A stretch of 64,000 nt of DNA from Symsagittifera roscoffensis (Eukaryota; Xenacoelomorpha; Acoela; Convolutidae): the NCBI RefSeq assembly GCF_963678635.1, contig NC_087067.1:7611716-7675715 (forward strand), read 5' to 3'. This document shows positions 11,411 through 22,970 of this stretch, one piece after another. Made by a program: the position numbers and the translations under genes. How positions within the stretch are numbered: the stretch's first letter is position 1; the number at the start of each line of letters is the position of its first letter. The notes under the pieces were generated by a model. That model was not told the origin of the DNA. It did no database searches and saw nothing but the letters and a program-made list of their open reading frames with translations.

Positions 11411-14400
11411 TTATAAAAAGGACAAACATTCTCTCTAGAGGGTTGATTGGCAAGAATTGCGGAGATGTGTACGCAAAATACATTTACAAAAAAAAATGTA
11501 GAGGCGCAACCTAATTAAGTTTAATCAAAACCGGCGCGACCGAGGAAAATTTGAAAAGGGTCATTCAGACGCTTAACGGTTTTGCTGTATAGTTCAGTAT
11601 CAATTTTTTTATCGTGTTTTCTTCTAGCAACTTTCTGAAATTTGAAACTTTCTCATTGTGACCTATCAAAACTATCAAGTCCCCAAAAACTACTAATCTC
11701 CAGCTTTAAGTACCGCTTCTCGAAATACTGCGCTGTGACTAGCTTTTAGACTGTCGAAGTAAAATTTCTTAAGTATATTATGTGAATAACGCAAAGTTTT
11801 TTTTTTATCGGAACACATTGAAAAACACTGAAACAACCGGCGGAATTTGCACTCAAATTTATTTTTTAGTTTGCATATATCTTGTACGTTCAATTCGTTT
11901 GCAATAAGAAAAAATCAAATATTTGCTAAAACCGCAAAAAAGACAACATGTTTAGCTATTTAAAAGTTTCCAACAGGGAATTGTAGTTTAGAGATTCCAC
12001 GAGCATGGCATAATATCCAGTTATCTTCTTTTTACTTAGGTTAAGTTGTTCATTCTGAAAGACTTGGTAGATATCACAAGGCTGAAGTCAAAAGGTTTGT
12101 CACATATCATTTTTTCCAAAACTTTCTAGTTAATCTGAGCCAACCTGCAAACTTGGAATAGTATGAAAACATTTTTCGTTTACAAACCAAAAATGAAACG
12201 TGTTGAAGGAACCGCTTAGCTGAGCCACCTCATTAACCTTGCAAAACGATATAGTTTACAAAAACGTTTGGTATATAATCAAGTGCTATTTCCCCGGATA
12301 GTGCAAAGTTGTCACTCCGTGTGTTTCGTTTTGGAGCTGTGAAAAACACTTCTTTTTGCATAGAAAAGAAAAGATTTGAAAAAGATAGATACTGTTTCTG
12401 AAAGAATGTGCCAGAGCTGAGATTAGTTTTGTTACAAATTATTGTTTTTTTATTTTTTTTTGAAAGTTATAAATAAGAAATTTATAAATAAGGACAAACA
12501 TTCTCTCTAGAGGATTGATTGGCAAGAATTGCGGAGATGTGTACGCAAAATACATTTACAAAAAAAATGTAGAGGCGCAACTTTATTAAGTTTAATCAAA
12601 ACCGGCGCGACCGAGGAATTTTTGAAAATGGTCATTCAGACGCTTAACGGTTTTGCTGTATAGTTCAGTATCAATTTTTTTATCGTGTTTTCTTCTAGCA
12701 ACTTTCTGAAATTTGAAACTTTCTCATTGTGACCTATCAAAACTATCAAGTCCCCAGAAACTACTAATCTCCAGTTTTAAGTACCGCTTCTCAAAATAGT
12801 GCGCTGTGACTAGTTTTTAGACTGTCGAAGTAAAATTTTTTAAGTATATTATGTGAATAAGGCAAAATTTTTTTTTTAATCGGAACACATTGAAAAACAC
12901 TGAACCAACCGGCGAAATTTGCACTCAAATTTTTTTTTTACTTTGCATATATCTTGTACGTTCAATTCGTTTGCAAAAAGAAAAAATCAAATATTTGCTA
13001 ATACCGCAAAAAAGACAACATGTTTATGTATTTAAAAGTTTCCAACAGGGAATTGTAGTTTAGAGATTCCACGAGCATGGCATAATATCCAGTTATCTTC
13101 TTTTTTACTTAGGTTAAGTTGTTCATTCTGAAAGACTTGGTAGATATCAAATGGCTTAAGTCAAAAGGTTTGTCACATATCATTTTTTCCAAAACTTTCT
13201 AGTTAATCTGAGCCAACCTGCAAACTTGGAATAGTATGAAAACATGTTTCGTTTACAAAGCAAAAATGAAACGTGTTGAAGGAACCGCTTAGCTGAGCCA
13301 CCTCATTAACCTTGCAGAACGATATAGTTTACAAAAATTTTTGGTTTATAATCAAGTGCTATTTCCCCGGATACTGCAAAGTTGTCACTCCGTGTGTTTC
13401 GTTTTGGAGTTGTGAAAAACACTTCTTTTTGCATAGAAAAGAAAGGTTTTGAAAAAGATAGATTCTGTTTCTGAAAGAATGTGGCAGAGCTGAGTTTAGT
13501 TTTGTTACAAATTATTGTATTTTTAATTTTTTTTGATTGCACTGGCTTTGCTCAATTAAGCATAGCCGTTCAAACAAAAAAATTAGTAATGAAAAAAAAA
13601 TTATAACAATTTTTTTTGTTTATTGATATCAATTCATTGATCTTTCATTTATAGTTCTTTCAACATTCGTTTTAGCGTTTTCTTCAATAAGTGCTTCATT
13701 TTTTTCAATCACTTGTCACTTAACTTTTTTGGGCAGTGTGTTACCATGCTTTCGCTTGATGTTCATTTTTTCAATCACTTGAGATTTAACTTTTTTGGGC
13801 AGTGTGTTACCATGCTTTCGATTGATATTTACATTTTTTTTGTTAGGCTAAGAACATTCGATATTTTGCTATTGTTTACTGCAACAAGCTTAGTACTTTT
13901 GTAGAAAAAAAAACAGATAGTCAAATTGAGCAAGCCTATCAAGTCCCCACAAACTACTAATCTCCAATTTTAAGTACCGCTTCTCGAATTACTGCGCTGT
14001 GACTAACTTTTAGACCGTCGAACTAAAACTTCAAAGTATAGTTTGTGAATAACGCAAAGTATATTTTTTTATCGGATCACACAATGAAAAACACTGAACC
14101 AACCTGCGGAATTTGCACTCAAATTTATTTTTTACTTTGCATAAACTTTGAACGTTGATTTCAAAAAAAATATCAAAGAGAGGCGGTCTCTTCCATTCAA
14201 TAATTGCTAATATCGCAAAAATGACAATAGTCTATGTATTTAAAAGTTTTCAACAGGGAATTGTAGTTTAGAGATTCCACGTGTATGGCATAACATCCAG
14301 TAATCTTCATTTTAACTTAGGTCGTATTGTTCATTCTTCTGAAAGACTTGGTAGATATCACAAGGCTTAAGTCAAAAGGTTTGTCACATAATATTTTTTT

Positions 14401-14995
14401 CCAAGACTTTCTAGTTAATCTGAGCCAACCTGCAAACTTGGAATAGTATAAAAACATTTTTCGTTTTCAAACCAAAAATCAAACGTGTTGAAGCAACCGC
14501 TTAGCTTAGCCACCTCATTAACCTTGCAGAACGATATAGTTTACAAAAATTTTTGGTTTATAATCAAGTGCTATTTCCCCGGATACTGCAAAGTTGTCAC
14601 TCCGTGTGTTTCGTTTTGGAGTTGTGAAAAACACTTCTTTTTGCATAGAAAAGAAAGGTTTTGAAAAAAGATAGAAATTGTTTCCAAAAAATTGTTGCAG
14701 AGCTGATATTAGTTTTGTTAAAATTTAATGTGTTTCTAAATTTTGTTTGAATGCACTGGCTTTGCTCAATTAAGCATAGCCGTTCAAACAAAAAACACAA
14801 TTAATGAAAAAAAATTATGATAATTTTTTTTGTTTATTGATATCAATTCATTGATGGTTCATTCATAGATCTTTCAAGAGTTGTTTTAGCGTTTTCTTCA
14901 ATAAGTGCTTCATTTTTTTAAATCACTTGTGAGTTAAATTTTTTGGGCAGTGTGTTACCATGCTCTCGCTTGATATTAACATTTTTTTTGTTAGG
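11411..14995. repeat. Three-copy tandem array of an ~1.1-1.4-kb unit
   Basis: Copy 1 begins at about 11411 (motif GGACAAACATTCTCTCTAGAG), copy 2 at about 12481 with the same start (1.07-kb shift), and copy 3 at about 13935, joining within the unit at TATCAAGTCCCCA. Copies 2 and 3 also share a tail (13540-13905 and 14750-14995) beginning GCACTGGCTTTGCTCAATTAAGCATAGCC. Copies 1 and 2 differ at only a few per cent of positions by eye. Inside the copy 2 tail, a ~70-bp piece (TTTTTTGGGCAGTGTGTTACC) is itself doubled at about 13725 and 13790. Confidence 0.85.
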
Positions 14996-15139
14996 CCAGA
15001 TAAAGAAAATTAGCACGAGAAAAAGTGTTTGTAAACATAGATTGACCAAATTCAGTTTTTCAAAAGCGTTTTGTAGCTCAAAAGAGCTCGATCATTATTG
15101 AAGATCTCGACCGCACTCAATTTTTGTGAGAAATAAAAC

Positions 15140-15575
15140 TTTGCTGAATTGTCTGTTCGAGACAGATTTTTGCTTAAAGTTTTCACGCCTCTTTCAAAAT
15201 TTTATGGATTTACGATCGTAGATGTTCCAGTTCTCCCGGAGAGTTATGGGAACTGACACTAATCGTAATTTTACGGGCGGGGTAATTCGAATAGATTCGT
15301 TTGAACTCGCAGAAGACAATGTTAGAAGTCATAGATTTAGAACTTTGATTTGGAGTACAAATTTTTCGGACTGCGTTTAAAATTTACAAAATTAGTTTTC
15401 TTTTCAAAAAAATTCGCTCAAATGTCTGTTCGAGACAAGTTTTTTTTTAAATTTAACCTCTTTTTCGAAATTTTATGCGATCTATCATCAATCGTAGATG
15501 TTCCACTTCTCCCGAGCAGATAAGGGATCTGAGTCGTTTCGTAATTTTCGGGGCAAGTAATTTGATGAAAAATGT
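15140..15575. repeat. Diverged ~270-bp direct repeat
   Basis: Two blocks (about 15145-15295 and 15415-15570) share TGTCTGTTCGAGACA, AAATTTTATG, ATCGTAGATGTTCCA and TTCTCCCG in order, so they are a diverged tandem duplication. Confidence 0.65.
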
Positions 15576-16569
15576 TTGATCACGAACAAGAGTTAACCGA
15601 CCGATCTGTTTGACGCAACTTTTAGGCAAGCTTGTGACGTTAATTATGTCTATTGAATATGTTCATGACAACACTCAGGCTAAGCCAATTAATTACGAAA
15701 AGTCTGACAAAATGTCAAAGTTCAGTCACGATACTCTGACATTTATTCACGATTTTCTGAAAATTCAGACGCGTAGTAGTTGCCGTAGTCAGAGCTCGAA
15801 ATTGAGTCTTTAATTGAATCGCGAAAAAGATAGCTGGGATTTTATATGCTAAAACTGCACGAGAAACTATGTTTTTTTAAACGTTTTAGTATCACAATTA
15901 CTACTAAGCTTCACGTTGCTAAGAAAACAAAGCGATGTTTTTTCAAGGTTTTGGTATCACAATGACAGCTAAGCTTCACCTAAAAAAAAAAGTTGCATTT
16001 TTGAGTCGCAAAATTTAACTATCTTGAAAAATATGTTCCTGAACTGTAAAGCAATTGTTTATCTTCGATAGCATAATTTTTGCTGGGAAGAAGATTCTTG
16101 AGTTACGAAAGTCGCGCCAACCGCTGTTGTTTTTTTCATCGGTTGCACCGATCACTTTTAGAATTTCATTGGTCAAACCAATCGGTTATAGTTCTCGTCG
16201 GCCTGCAGGGTCTGGAAATATTAATTTTTGGTCAAAACGGAGTAGAAATACTAAAACTTGGTCGTGATAGCAACCTCGTACCGTGTGTTTTGCCATATTA
16301 GTTTACTCCATCGAGCAAATGAAAGCCACATGAAGGGAGTTTGTGATTTAAGGAGTTTATCTTCCCAGAATATGATCTTATTAAATATTTTCTCTATCCA
16401 AAGCCGTGGTGTTTTATACATCTTTAGGTCTTGTGGAAAGATCAAACCAATCGCAAAAGCTGAACAACACTCTCACTTTGTATGTAGATTTTGCGTGACA
16501 TATCCGAGTTTTTCAGCTACAAAATTAACAATCCAATTGCCGATTAATTCAACCTGGCTTTTTTCTTAT
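15576..16569. other. Non-coding stretch before the LTR
   Basis: Several overlapping plus-strand open frames occur between 16055 and 16581 (up to 107 codons), but none shows a domain, and the three registers compete with each other. A ~95-bp doublet near 15880-15975 (TTTTTTNAANGTTTTNGTATCACAAT) is a small tandem duplication. Confidence 0.45.
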
Positions 16570-17041
16570 ACTGTTTTATAGCTCCTCAATTAGATCCTTA
16601 CGCAAAAACACGTAACGAAAAACAATCTGGCTGTAAACAGTCACCAGAAATATGGATCCAGTTTAAAACTAGTATTTACATCCAATTGAATTATTGATAA
16701 AACTGTCTCTATAGAATCTTTCTAACTAACCAATCATGAGCCATAACTAAAACTTACAATAATTTGTAATGCTGAAACTATTCATGGTTTCGGCAACAGA
16801 ACAGAAAATTATTACTCAGAAAACATTTGCTTTTCTCAAGAACAGCCCATGATATCTAACCTCGCGAATACTAGTTTACACCAGATCTATTGAGACAAGG
16901 AGATAAAAGAATAAGATAAAATTGGTATTACACTAGGAAGTTGCACGAATCTATCCGGCTGAAAATAAGATAGCGTGACGAACAGACGGTGTACTTTATC
17001 TGAAATGACTCTATGAGTGAGCCAACCTTGACATAAACGCA
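16570..17041 (+). repeat. Degenerate 5' LTR of a Ty3/gypsy-type element
   Basis: Bases 16885-17030 match, in reverse complement, the LTR at 59530-59700. Shared blocks include AGATCTATTGAG, GAAGTTGCACGAATCTATCC, AAAATAAGATAGCGTGACGA and ACTCTATGAGT. A further match (AACCAATCATGAKCCAT) is at 16728-16744, and a conserved stem-loop at 16770-16795. The LTR ends in CA at 17040-17041, directly before a tRNA-complementary site. The 5' boundary (TGTTTT at 16570) is only a guess based on the size of the other copy. Confidence 0.65.
16770..16795 (+). repeat. Conserved LTR stem-loop
   Basis: TGCTGAAAC, an 8-base loop and GTTTCGGCA form a 9-bp stem with one G-T pair. The homologous LTR at 59784-59811 keeps a stem at the same place with different flanking bases. 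Confidence 0.55.
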
Positions 17042-17044
17042 TCC

Positions 17045-17066
17045 GGTGCGACTAAGAGTCTCGAAC
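17045..17066 (+). other. Primer binding site, 22 bases complementary to a tRNA 3' end
   Basis: The bases read GGTGCGACTAAGAGTCTCGAAC. The reverse complement looks like the T-loop (GTTCGAGA), T-stem and acceptor end of a tRNA, so the complementarity would extend well past the usual 18 bases. A canonical site would begin TGG; here the preceding base is C, consistent with a decayed copy. It lies 3 bases after the CA that ends the LTR. Confidence 0.55.
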
Positions 17067-19266
17067 AAGACTTCAACAGATTTAGATTTAGCAAATTCAA
17101 AGTAGCCGTCAGATCTAAGATCCAAACACATAACACAAAAATAATTAGAAGTATTGAAAACCTACTTCCACATCTCAATAAATCTAATCAATACCAACGA
17201 GTATTTAAGTTTATACCAGGCCAAAACCCGAGTAACGAACCGAGGTTTTTCGTCGTAAAACGAAAGAGCAGACTGCAACGACTACTTTTCTGCAAGAAGA
17301 TCAATGCAGTACATTTGAATTCACCAATATGAAATAATTACTTGAGCAGTAAGATTCATTTCCAAGCTATATACCCTTGATGATGTATAATTATTAATTT
17401 AAACTTTTTAAACGTCTGATAAAAAGATACAAATGTGGTTCATTTCCAACAATCTGCCAAAATTGAAAAACTTCTGCAAATTTAAAATTAATTGAATAAG
17501 AAACACAAAAATTATTTTGTGATATAATCCAGAATTAGTCATGTCTAGTTTATAAAAAAATTCCTTGCTTTTCAAGGACTCATATCCTCATCCTCTCACA
17601 AATCATGCTTCTTTGTTTTTACACTTAAAACATAATCACAATCACTCAAAAAATTAATATCATTTAAATCTTTAATTTTTAAATAAATCTTTCCTTAGAA
17701 TTATAACGTTTTCTTATTTGTCCTGGCCTGTCCTTGTACTAAACATTTCTAAATTTTCTTTAAGCCAGATCATCCTGGGATCTTTAATTTTTCACTTAAA
17801 TATTAATTTTAATTCTTTTAAAAACACTTGATCATCAAGGTTTTCTTTGGATCAAATGGAACATTTTTGTTCTCCCCACCTCCTAATAAAATTGTCTAAC
17901 GACTCCAATCTTCGTTTCACTTTCCAACCTTTAGAAACGACCCAAGACTAATTGAAATTTTCCAAATACTTAACCATGCTAATTAAGATAAAAAGTGAAG
18001 AACTTCGGTTACTCATCCTTCACTCGACTCATCCCTCTTAGCCAACCCCTGCTATAATTAATCTTAAATTAGTAAGATTTAAATAGTATCTAACGATCTA
18101 TTTGTGTTCTAATTATACCTGAACTTTGTGGATTGATTTAATATTTTCCAAGCCTCGATCACAAATAACAACCATAAGTAAGATTAAGTATGTTTTTTCT
18201 AAAATAAAACTTGACCAGCGACAAAGTTTAAAATCACTCTTACGAATTGATTTACTCTCTCTCCAACCCATCTATACTCGGCAGTCTATCCCTCAGAATT
18301 GGGATAACCTCACAAAACTGGTAAAGACTAACAGTTTAGGAAAAAAAATGCTGACCTAGGATCTTGCAACCAACATTCTACTACTAATATCGAAAGATAA
18401 CTTCGGAAACAAACAAACAATAGTACTGCACAAATTGTTTAGTTAAAGATGAAAGATACACTCATGTAATTACTTTACATAAACAAAAAATTGGATCAAC
18501 CAGATAAAAAAAAACAAGAAAGTAGGCAATAATCACAGAACAAGAACAGATCCTTAATCAAAAATTTTCCAGAACACGAAACGCAGTTTCGGAATCTGAC
18601 TCAATTACAACACAATCTTTGAGAACATCAAAATTTTTGAGATTTAATCCATGATAAAAGCAATTAAATGATTTCGGAATCAGAATCCACTACAGCATCA
18701 ACTATAAAAGGTAAACGCAGAATAAAAACTCATACCTTCGCAAACCAGTAAGACTCTATAATTGGAGTCAACCACCAGGCATATTGAAAATGATGATGAT
18801 GATTTTGACGAAACATTTATCTTTCCTTTTGTCACTCATCTACAAAGCAATTCCGCTAGAGGACAAGCACAATTTGCCATAATCTAATACTTAGTTCATG
18901 AAGTAAAATTCCAAAGACTTTCAAACACTTTCAAACTTTGATAACCATAATTATGATTTGTTCACAAAAAAAAAACAATTTTAGCAATCCAATAGCAAGA
19001 CGACTCTATCCAACCCTAAGTCACCCTTAAGATCATTTTTATTCCCAGCAGATATCAAAACCATTATGTCAATCAGTAGTTTTTAATGATAAACGAAAGA
19101 ATCCGACAGAACGCACAGAAAATTATCCAATTTTTCAACAAATTAAAAACCAAAATAACAATATATTCACAAAAAGGCAACCACAATTTTTGGAAGATGA
19201 AGATAACTTGATAAATTTAGTAAAAAGATAACAACAGCTTAATAATAATCAACAATAAAATCACTG
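17067..19266 (+). other. Leader and degenerate 5' gag region of the Ty3/gypsy-type element
   Basis: From about 17.4 kb the plus strand becomes strikingly A/C-rich and G-poor, the same bias as the coding strand of the env-bearing element at 61.5-64 kb. Short coding-like stretches rich in Asp/Glu and Gln (for example near 18790-18860 and 19090-19230) are broken by stops, so the 5' part of gag is probably here but eroded. No intact ORF. Confidence 0.45.
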
Positions 19267-20105
19267 AAATAATTTAGATCAACCAGATTTTTTCGAACTT
19301 TATTTGAGCTCTCAACAACCACTTCAATTACAACAACAGCTTTCTCAAATACAAAATCTGGAAGAGCATAGTAAAAACATGCAAACACAAATGCCTACGA
19401 AGACTCAAGGTTACCGACCCGAATCAATGAGAAACAAAATTCCAATACCTTAATACTTACATCAACATGAAAAAAAAACGAAAAACCAATTACAAATTTT
19501 ACACAAACACCAAACACAGCAGTATCACTCGAAATGACAATGAACCCATTTCTAATGGGTGGATCATCTATAACATCTAATAAACAACTTGTGTTATTTA
19601 CAGAAACAGACCCTGAATACTCAAAAGATCACTACCTAAATGCAGTTACAGCAAATCTAATTTTAAACATAGGTCCAGAACCAATTACCACACCACTTCA
19701 TCAAAATTGAATACACATGAAAATATCACTAACCACACTCGATGACGCAGTTCAAAATTGGTTTTCAGTTTTACCCATAGAAATTGAATCCGACTGGAAA
19801 CAATTTAAACAAGAGTTTTTAAAAATCTTCGACTCTGAACGAAAAGAACAACATCAAAGAGTTTTATGCAACAAAGTTCGTAGACCCTCGAATGAAATCC
19901 TAGTATCGGAATCCTAATACGAAAAGCTTATTCCCTCAATACACATGATTACAAAAAATGACAGAAACTGCGATGATGACTTTAACACTACAAGTAAGAA
20001 AAGCTGCAATAAAAAAGAAAGCATCACATCCATCATCAATCAGGGAACCAAACAAAAGTTGTTAGATAAATTAGAACAAGCTGAAAGTACAATGGAACTA
20101 GAGTA
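19267..20105 (+). pseudogene. Ty3/gypsy-type gag pseudogene
   Basis: Gag would form the virus-like particle of the retroelement. A Gln/Leu-rich segment (19267-19452) is followed by a retrotransposon gag core: acidic Asp-Pro-Glu-Tyr near 19608, then helices around DDAVQNWFSVL and DWKQFKQEFLKIF (19740-19830), a pattern typical of the Retrotrans_gag family. It is broken by a TGA at 19708-19710, by TAA at 19915-19917 and by frame changes; it fades at about 20105 in a Lys/Glu-rich segment. No zinc knuckle, protease or RT follows. An R1 repeat begins 80 bp downstream, so the element is truncated. Confidence 0.7.
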
Positions 20106-20183
20106 AACATAAAATAAGTTTTTCTAATAAGTTTCGCGGAAGATCATCAGGCCGACGAAATTCACAAAATTTTTCATAAAACA

Positions 20184-20802
20184 GACTGGTTTATTATTAA
20201 GTGCAAGCGCACTCATATAATGTAAATTTTAATTTTAATCACAGATTGGCCACTCAGCATTTATTGTTCCGACTTTCGATACGAAAGTAACGGAATATTT
20301 GTGCTCGGGGTGGGTTTTTTTCTTCAGACAAATTTCGAATTTTCAACTAGCCATTTTTGACGGATTTTTTTAATATCATTCAAAAGGTATTAATATCATG
20401 AGCTTAAATTTGAAAAAATATTTCACCTGAGATTATTTTTTGCAAAGTTATGATGGTTTAAAGATTGCCATTATGGCCATTTTGACCAATTTGGGACAAT
20501 TAACGCGCGATATAATGCGCGCTATTAACGCGTAAGCGGAGATTTAGTCCGTCTTATAAATCGTTCCAAATTGGTTGAACGAAGCTAATTTGCTATAATT
20601 GATTTGTTACGAGGAACAAAATCTACCTTTTTGTACTTTATATGGCAAGTGGGGGGATGTTTGTCTTAAAAAATGCAAATTTTAGAAGAAAAAAAATTCC
20701 ATTTCATTTTTTTTCATTTAATTTTTTAAGGTTATTACTGCTGCTCCATAAACCTTAAAAGGCAGTCGGAACATTTAGGGCGTCGCCCTAATACGAGCAG
20801 TC
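20184..20802 (+). repeat. Dispersed repeat R1, copy 1 (full length)
   Basis: The unit starts GACTGGTTTATTATTAAG, contains a stem-loop (ACTTTCG-ATA-CGAAAGT at about 20275-20291), a GC-rich imperfect palindrome (TTAACGCGCGATAT... near 20500-20533) and a terminal hairpin (AGGGC..GCCCT) before GAGCAGTC. The ends are short inverted repeats (GACTG/CAGTC), with a subterminal GTTCCGACT/AGTCGGAAC pair. It has no coding capacity and looks like a non-autonomous mobile element. Other copies are at 40631-41157 (reverse), 54263-54642 (reverse, truncated) and 56271-56855. Confidence 0.8.
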
Positions 20803-22855
20803 TTGTTTTTATTAGTTGACAAATATATCTTTATTTCATACGCTAACGAGACACAGCCTACGTCACTGTTGAAATATATTAATTTGATACAACTTCAACG
20901 GAAAATAGGCTTAAGTTTACTGTTTCCACTAGTTTAGCTGAGCAGGCAAAGCCGACAGTGATTTTTAAAACCATCTAATTCCATTCCAATTCACAAGAAC
21001 TCTGTTTAAACTCGAGAGTAAATTTGCTCAATAATGCGAGAAATTACAAGCAAAAGAACCAAGTTTTTTGAAAAATGCATTGAAGCAGATTTTAAAAAAA
21101 AAATACAGATCCCAATGAGGAAGCTATGATACGTATCATTTGTTGTCAAGCTGGGATTGCCTGATCCTAATGAGGAACGCATTTACTTCGAGGATTTGAC
21201 ACGAAATTCATTGACATATTCTCAGAAGAATACGTTGAAGAACATTTTATTATTTGACTATTGATTCGATGTTTGTTCATTTTAAAATTTATTAGTGAAA
21301 ACATGACTTTTAATATTTTTGAAACCATGCAGTGGTTTTCCTGTAGCGTTCTTTAAAATGAAATTTCCGATTAGACAAGTTTTCTGCTGATTAACAAACA
21401 AATTTACTGAATTTCATCAATGCTTGCATCTGTTTTTATAATTTTCCCTCAAATCTGCTTACTTCAATTTTCGAACGCACTCGAGATCTATAAACATATA
21501 CGGTTGATACATAATTTGATCGACTGAACCCAATGTATGCTTCGACTGTGCTCGATGTATGTTTCAGCCGTGCTCGAGGTACTTTTTGACAGTTCTCGAG
21601 GTACTTTCGAACCTTTGCCCAACCTCATTCCCTATATCCTCTGTTTTTGAAACACGTACTGGCTTTTCGAAACACAAAGTGAGCACGTCACACCGATGGA
21701 AAGTTTTGAAGCTTTCATTAAAACTTTTGCAAAAATTAGCTCATGAAGGAGACGGATAATATTACGGCTGTAAACTTCATTAAATAAGGGTAAATTTCAA
21801 AAAATTTTGCATTCTCTGTCGTACAAAAATCCAGTAGTGAAGTAAATTGCTAATAAATGAACATAACAATTTCTAAGCGATTATCTTCCGGCATATGGAA
21901 TACTCCTCAAAAAAATTTTAAAATCCTTATTTGATTATTGATGTCTTTCAAACTGCGTTTTGTTCCTGATTCTAACAGAGAGTCCCAACCTACAGCAATT
22001 TCTCAAAAGGGTCTGTAACTTATTAAATAACTCCATCGGGTTTTTTAAGCGAATTTCATGTCGAACCCTCATTGAAAATGCGTTCCCCCTAAGGAGAAGC
22101 CAACTATGCTTAACATTAGATGGTACGGCTCATAGCTCCCTCATTGGGTTCTGTGTTTTTAAAATCTGCTTCAAGGCATTTTTCAAAAAACTTGGTTAAC
22201 TTGCTTTTATTTGATCGCATTATCGGGCAAACACACTCGAGCTTATACAGAGTTGATGTGAATTGGAATGGAGTTTTGAAAAATAACGGTCAGTTTTGCC
22301 AACTAGTAGCAACAGTAAACTTGCGCCTATTGTTCATTTGAAGATGTAACAAAATTAAACCATTCATCAGTGGGGTGGGCTGTGTCCGGTTGGCATTTGG
22401 AATAGGGATATATTTGTCAATTGATGAAAAAATAATTACAGCAACTTGGTTTGCTGCAGACATTGCACGATTTTTTTTCAATGAAACATTCTGTTTGAAA
22501 ACCAACAGATTAAAATTGTGGAAGCTGGTCTATACAGCGCTTATCATTAGAGCATTTTGAACTACTAGTACGACTTTAACTCCAGGATGTCGATAAAAAA
22601 TGAGGAGACAAACTATCAACTTGCTGAAAACTTCAGTAACCATGCATTTAATATGAGACTACCTACCGCAATTAACTATGAACGCTATATAAAACCTAAT
22701 AAAAGTTTTACCAAAAGTTTGAAAGTCAGTCGCTAGGAGCGGTGTTAAAAATGTAGAAAAACTGATTAAAAGAAACCAGAATTAATCTTTAGAAATTTAA
22801 ATGCATATACATTTCTGTGAAACAAAAATACACTAATCGACAATTCGATTTTTTT
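20803..22855. other. Non-coding stretch
   Basis: No supported gene. GTGCTCGAGGTACTTT-like motifs recur at 21548-21612. Open frames between 21559 and 22560 overlap on both strands and carry no domain. Confidence 0.45.
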
Positions 22856-22859
22856 TCTT

Positions 22860-22970
22860 TTGTTTCGTCCGTGATTCTCAGAGAGAGTTATTGCTCCTAA
22901 GGAGAATTTGTGGTAAGTTGGATTTCTCCGTAGGATGAACAACTCTCTTTGAGAATCAAGGACAAAACTA
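22860..22970. repeat. Hairpin-forming inverted repeat, ~48-bp arms
   Basis: The left arm (22860-22907, with GTGATTCTCAGAGAGAGTT) and right arm (22922-22970, with AACTCTCTTTGAGAATCAAG) are inverted copies with few mismatches around a ~15-base loop. A CCTAAGGAGAA motif from the arm also occurs at about 22089. It could be a small foldback element. Confidence 0.7.

Noticed and set aside
16055-16581. Overlapping plus-strand ORFs, including a short match in style to common spurious repeat translations (RDSN...)
   Set aside because: Registers overlap, with no domain; the RDSN-like string is typical of translated tRNA-derived repeats and not a protein gene.
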